From NCBI RefSeq assembly GCF_024055715.1, contig NZ_JAMXMV010000018.1, positions 99,883 through 163,882 of the forward strand: a stretch of 64,000 bases of DNA. The letters are read 5' to 3'. Position numbers and translations under genes: made by a program. Positions 61,398 to 64,000 of the stretch are shown here, piece after piece. This DNA is from Actinoallomurus soli (GTDB taxonomy: Bacteria; Actinomycetota; Actinomycetes; Streptosporangiales; Streptosporangiaceae). The notes beneath the pieces were generated by a model. The model had not been told where the DNA came from, ran no database searches, and saw nothing but the letters and a program-made list of their open reading frames with translations. Each line of letters begins with the position of its first letter. The first letter of the stretch is position 1.

Positions 61398-62279
61398 GTG
61401 ACTACTTTTAGCGTTACCGACATCCCTGACATGACCGGCACGACGGCGATCGTGACCGGCGCCAACAGCGGCATCGGCCAGGCCACGGCCCACGCCCTGG
61501 CCGCGGCCGGCGCACGCGTCGTGCTCGCCGTCCGCAACGCCGGCAAGGGCAAGGCCGCCGCGGCCGCCATACCGGGCGACACCGAGGTCCGCGAACTCGA
61601 CCTGGCCGACCTGGAGTCCGTCCGGTCGTTCGCCGCCGGCTGGGACGGCCCGATCGACCTGCTGATCAATAACGCGGGCGTCTCGGGACCGACGCTGACC
61701 CGCACCGCCGACGGATTCGAGTCCAAGTTCGGCATCAACCACCTGGGGCACTTCGCCCTGACCAACCTGCTGCTCGAGCACATCACCGGCCGCGTCGTCA
61801 CGGTCGCCTCACAGGCCGAGCGATACGCCAGGCTGGATCTCGCCGACCTCAACTGGGAGCACCGGCCCTACCAGCCCTCCCGCGCCTACAACGATTCAAA
61901 ACTGGCGAACCTGCTGTTCACCGCCGAACTACAGCGCCGCCTGACCGCCGCCGGATCGGCCGTGCTCGCCCACGCCGCCCACCCCGGCCTGGTCGCCACG
62001 GACATCTACCACCACGACGGCCCCCGCCGCCCGTCCGACATCCTGTGGTCGATCGCGCTCCGGCTGCTGGCCCAGGATGCCCGGCGCGGCGCGCTGCCGA
62101 CCCTGTACGCCGCTGTCGCCGACATCCCCGCCAACAGCTTCACCGGCCCCGACCATCTCGCACACATGCGCGGCGCCCCGGAACTCATCGGCCGCTCCGG
62201 TCCGGCACAGGACACCGACCTCGCACGCCGCCTGTGGAATCTCTCCGAGCAGTTCACCGGAGTCGGATTCCCCCGCTGA
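61398..62279 (+). CDS. Short-chain dehydrogenase/reductase
   Basis: This 293-residue protein has the cofactor motif [34 protein letters not shown], and the catalytic YxxxK in [14 protein letters not shown]. These match the retinol-dehydrogenase/protochlorophyllide-reductase-like SDR group. GTG 61398 is chosen because it lies where a transcript from the adjacent promoter should start; no ribosome-binding site is seen. The substrate is unknown. Confidence 0.88.
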   Translation: MTTFSVTDIPDMTGTTAIVTGANSGIGQATAHALAAAGARVVLAVRNAGKGKAAAAAIPGDTEVRELDLADLESVRSFAAGWDGPIDLLINNAGVSGPTLTRTADGFESKFGINHLGHFALTNLLLEHITGRVVTVASQAERYARLDLADLNWEHRPYQPSRAYNDSKLANLLFTAELQRRLTAAGSAVLAHAAHPGLVATDIYHHDGPRRPSDILWSIALRLLAQDARRGALPTLYAAVADIPANSFTGPDHLAHMRGAPELIGRSGPAQDTDLARRLWNLSEQFTGVGFPR

Positions 62280-62508
62280 CCGGCCCCGCGGCCGCGCGGC
62301 CGCCGCTGTGGGATGCTCCGGCCGAACGCGCGACCACCGCCATGACGACGGGTGGGCCGCCCACTCGAGCGCGGCAACGTCCGAGACGTCCGCGCCTACG
62401 GGGTGGGGCGGACCGAACCGGGAATCCCCGTGCGGGCACGATCGATCGGGCGACCGCCGGCCGGAAGCATGAAGGCGTCGATCCCCACCTGCTCTCGAGG
62501 TGACCTTC

Positions 62509-63963
62509 ATGCGCTTCTCCCTCCCGCGGACCTCCCGCCTCGTCGCGCTCGGCACGGCCCTCGCGTGCGCGGGCTCGGTCGCCGCCGCCTCCCCGGCCTC
62601 CGCCGGGCCCGTCTTCCGGCCGGGTTCCCCCGGCGTCGGCGATCCCTGGTACCCGCTGGAGGGCAACGGCGGGTACGACGTCCGGCACTACTCCCTGGAC
62701 CTGGCGTACGACCCCTCGACCCGGCGGCTCGACGGCGTCGTCCGCATCCGGGCGCGGGCCACCCAGAACCTGTCCCGCTTCGACCTGGACCTGCGCGGGC
62801 TCACGGTCCGGAGCGTCCGGGTGAACGGGGCGGACGCCCGGTTCACCCGCGAGGGGCAGGAACTGATCATCACTCCCCGCCACGGCCTGCCCGAGGGGGC
62901 CGGCTTCGTCGTCACCGTCGCGTACGGCGGCGAACCAAGGCCCATCGGCGGTGACACGCCGTACGGCTTCGTCCCGACCGACGACGGGGCGGTCGTGCAG
63001 AACATCGAGGACGGCGCCTCGACCTGGTTCCCCTGCAAGGATCACCCGTCGGACAAGGCGACCTTCGACTTCCGGGTGCGCGTCCCCCAGGGTCTCGGCG
63101 TCGTCGCCAACGGCCGGCTCGTGTCGCGTCGCACGGACGGCGACCGGACGACGTTCGCCTGGCGCGAGAAGGACCCGATGTCCACCTACCTGGCCACCAT
63201 CGACATCGGGAAGTGGCAGGTGCGGACCGGGACGACGCCGGGCGGGATCCCGCAGTACACCGCCGTCGATCCGAGGCTGGAGGCGGCCCGGCCGGGCTCG
63301 GCGGCGTTCTTCTGGAAGACCACCGCCGAGGTCACCGACCTGTGGACGAAGACGTTCGGCCCCTATCCGTTCGACTCCACCGGCGCCATCGCGCTGAAGG
63401 TGAGCTACGACGGCAAGGAGCTGCCGTTCTCGGAGGAGACGCAGACCCGCCCGGTCTACTCCCAGGTCGACTCCGCCGGGACGGTCGCGCACGAACTGGC
63501 CCACCAGTGGTTCGGCGACAGCGTCGGCATCCGCGGCTGGAACGAGATCTGGCTCAGCGAGGGCTTCGCCACCTTCGCCACCTGGTACTGGGACGAGGTC
63601 AAGGGCGGGCGGCCCGCGGCCGAGCAGGCCCGGCAGGTCTACGAGACGTATCCGGCCGACTCTCCGATGTGGCAGGTCGTGCTCGCCGATCCGAAGGCCC
63701 CCGACGAGAACGCCGGCCCCCGCGTCTACTACGGCGGCGCGATGGCCCTGCAGTTCCTCCGCGAGAAGATCGGCGACGAGAGATTCTTCGCCCTGCTCCG
63801 CGCCTGGACGGCCGAGCACCGGCACGGCACCGCGACCACCCGCGACTTCGCCGCCCTGGCGACCCGGATCTCCGGCCAGGACCTCAGCGCGTTCTTCCGG
63901 GCGTGGGTCTTCGGCACCGGCCGCCCGCCCCTCCCGCCGGCGGCCCGCCGCAGCGCCCGCTGA
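62509..63963 (+). CDS. Secreted M1-family metallopeptidase
   Basis: This 484-residue protein has a signal peptide (MRFSLPRTSRLVALGTALACAG...ASAGP) followed by the M1 beta-domain (DPWYPLEGNGGYDVRHYSLDLAYD). The zinc site is HELAH with His328, Glu329, His332 and Glu351 (HExxH-18-E). RVYYGGAMALQFLREKIGD follows, as in M1 peptidases. ATG 62509 has GAGGTGA six bases upstream; GTG 62500 is less likely. The usual long C-terminal helical domain of large aminopeptidases is absent, typical of the short secreted actinomycete type. Confidence 0.92.
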   Translation: MRFSLPRTSRLVALGTALACAGSVAAASPASAGPVFRPGSPGVGDPWYPLEGNGGYDVRHYSLDLAYDPSTRRLDGVVRIRARATQNLSRFDLDLRGLTVRSVRVNGADARFTREGQELIITPRHGLPEGAGFVVTVAYGGEPRPIGGDTPYGFVPTDDGAVVQNIEDGASTWFPCKDHPSDKATFDFRVRVPQGLGVVANGRLVSRRTDGDRTTFAWREKDPMSTYLATIDIGKWQVRTGTTPGGIPQYTAVDPRLEAARPGSAAFFWKTTAEVTDLWTKTFGPYPFDSTGAIALKVSYDGKELPFSEETQTRPVYSQVDSAGTVAHELAHQWFGDSVGIRGWNEIWLSEGFATFATWYWDEVKGGRPAAEQARQVYETYPADSPMWQVVLADPKAPDENAGPRVYYGGAMALQFLREKIGDERFFALLRAWTAEHRHGTATTRDFAALATRISGQDLSAFFRAWVFGTGRPPLPPAARRSAR

Positions 63964-64000
63964 GCAGGGCGGGACCTTCCACCGGACGTCGGCGCCCCGG

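Overview
The window is a 64 kb piece of a very GC-rich actinomycete chromosome. Evidence for this includes many GTG starts, XRE/DUF397/ATP-binding modules, numerous TetR regulators, an ergothioneine cluster and a KstR-type steroid regulon. The style suggests a Streptosporangiales/Thermomonosporaceae (Actinomadura-like) or related soil organism; this placement is inference. No rRNA, tRNA, CRISPR array or intact insertion sequence was seen.

Region 1 (1-17.1 kb) is a steroid (cholesterol) side-chain degradation locus. A partial fadA5-type thiolase lies at the left edge. A kstR-type TetR gene diverges from an operon fadD17 - fadE28 - fadE29 - a fused chsH2/chsH1 hydratase - ltp2. KstR-like boxes lie upstream of fadA5 and between kstR and fadD17. 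The two halves are separated by about 9 kb of unrelated genes: a WhiJ-type module (DUF397, XRE/DUF5753, ATP-binding protein), two DUF202 membrane proteins, and a very large CtpI-type P-type ATPase with a low-complexity partner.

Region 2 (17.4-38.1 kb) is a mosaic of small regulator/enzyme units. In order: a class C-type esterase with TetR; a two-component system beside a Clp-N-repeat protein; a second WhiJ-type module broken by two frameshifts; HxlR/NAD(P)-binding protein; LysR/YCII; peptidase E; an alpha/beta hydrolase; a broken AraC gene beside a metallo-beta-lactamase-fold enzyme; a TetR/MFS drug pump; a further TetR; a rhomboid-like protein; a DUF574 methyltransferase; and a sigma-factor-like protein carrying a transmembrane segment and a long Pro/Ser/Thr tail.

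Region 3 (38.1-49.7 kb) is the most coherent locus. egtABCD (ergothioneine biosynthesis) is followed by a LacI-type regulator, a convergent histidine-ammonia-lyase homologue in which the cofactor-forming Ala-Ser-Gly is replaced by Gly-Thr-Gly, and a four-gene betaine/choline-type (OpuC/EgtU-like) ABC transporter. A cysteine dioxygenase/amidohydrolase pair diverges from egtA across a 51-bp inverted repeat of LacI-type operators. No egtE lyase gene is present in the window. Together these suggest a combined synthesis, transport and turnover system for ergothioneine or a related trimethylated histidine, under LacI control.

Region 4 (49.7-64 kb) holds an AraC/EamA pair and a blaB-blaA / blaL arrangement (cytoplasmic beta-lactamase-like protein plus LysR, divergent from a lipoprotein class A beta-lactamase). 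It then holds an MFS/RidA/HD-domain run divergent from a GlxA-type regulator, two alpha/beta hydrolases divergent from a TetR gene, a TetR/SDR pair with an apparently leaderless promoter, and a secreted M1 metallopeptidase. Short tandem repeats recur across the window, both in coding sequence (fadE28, the P-type ATPase) and outside it.
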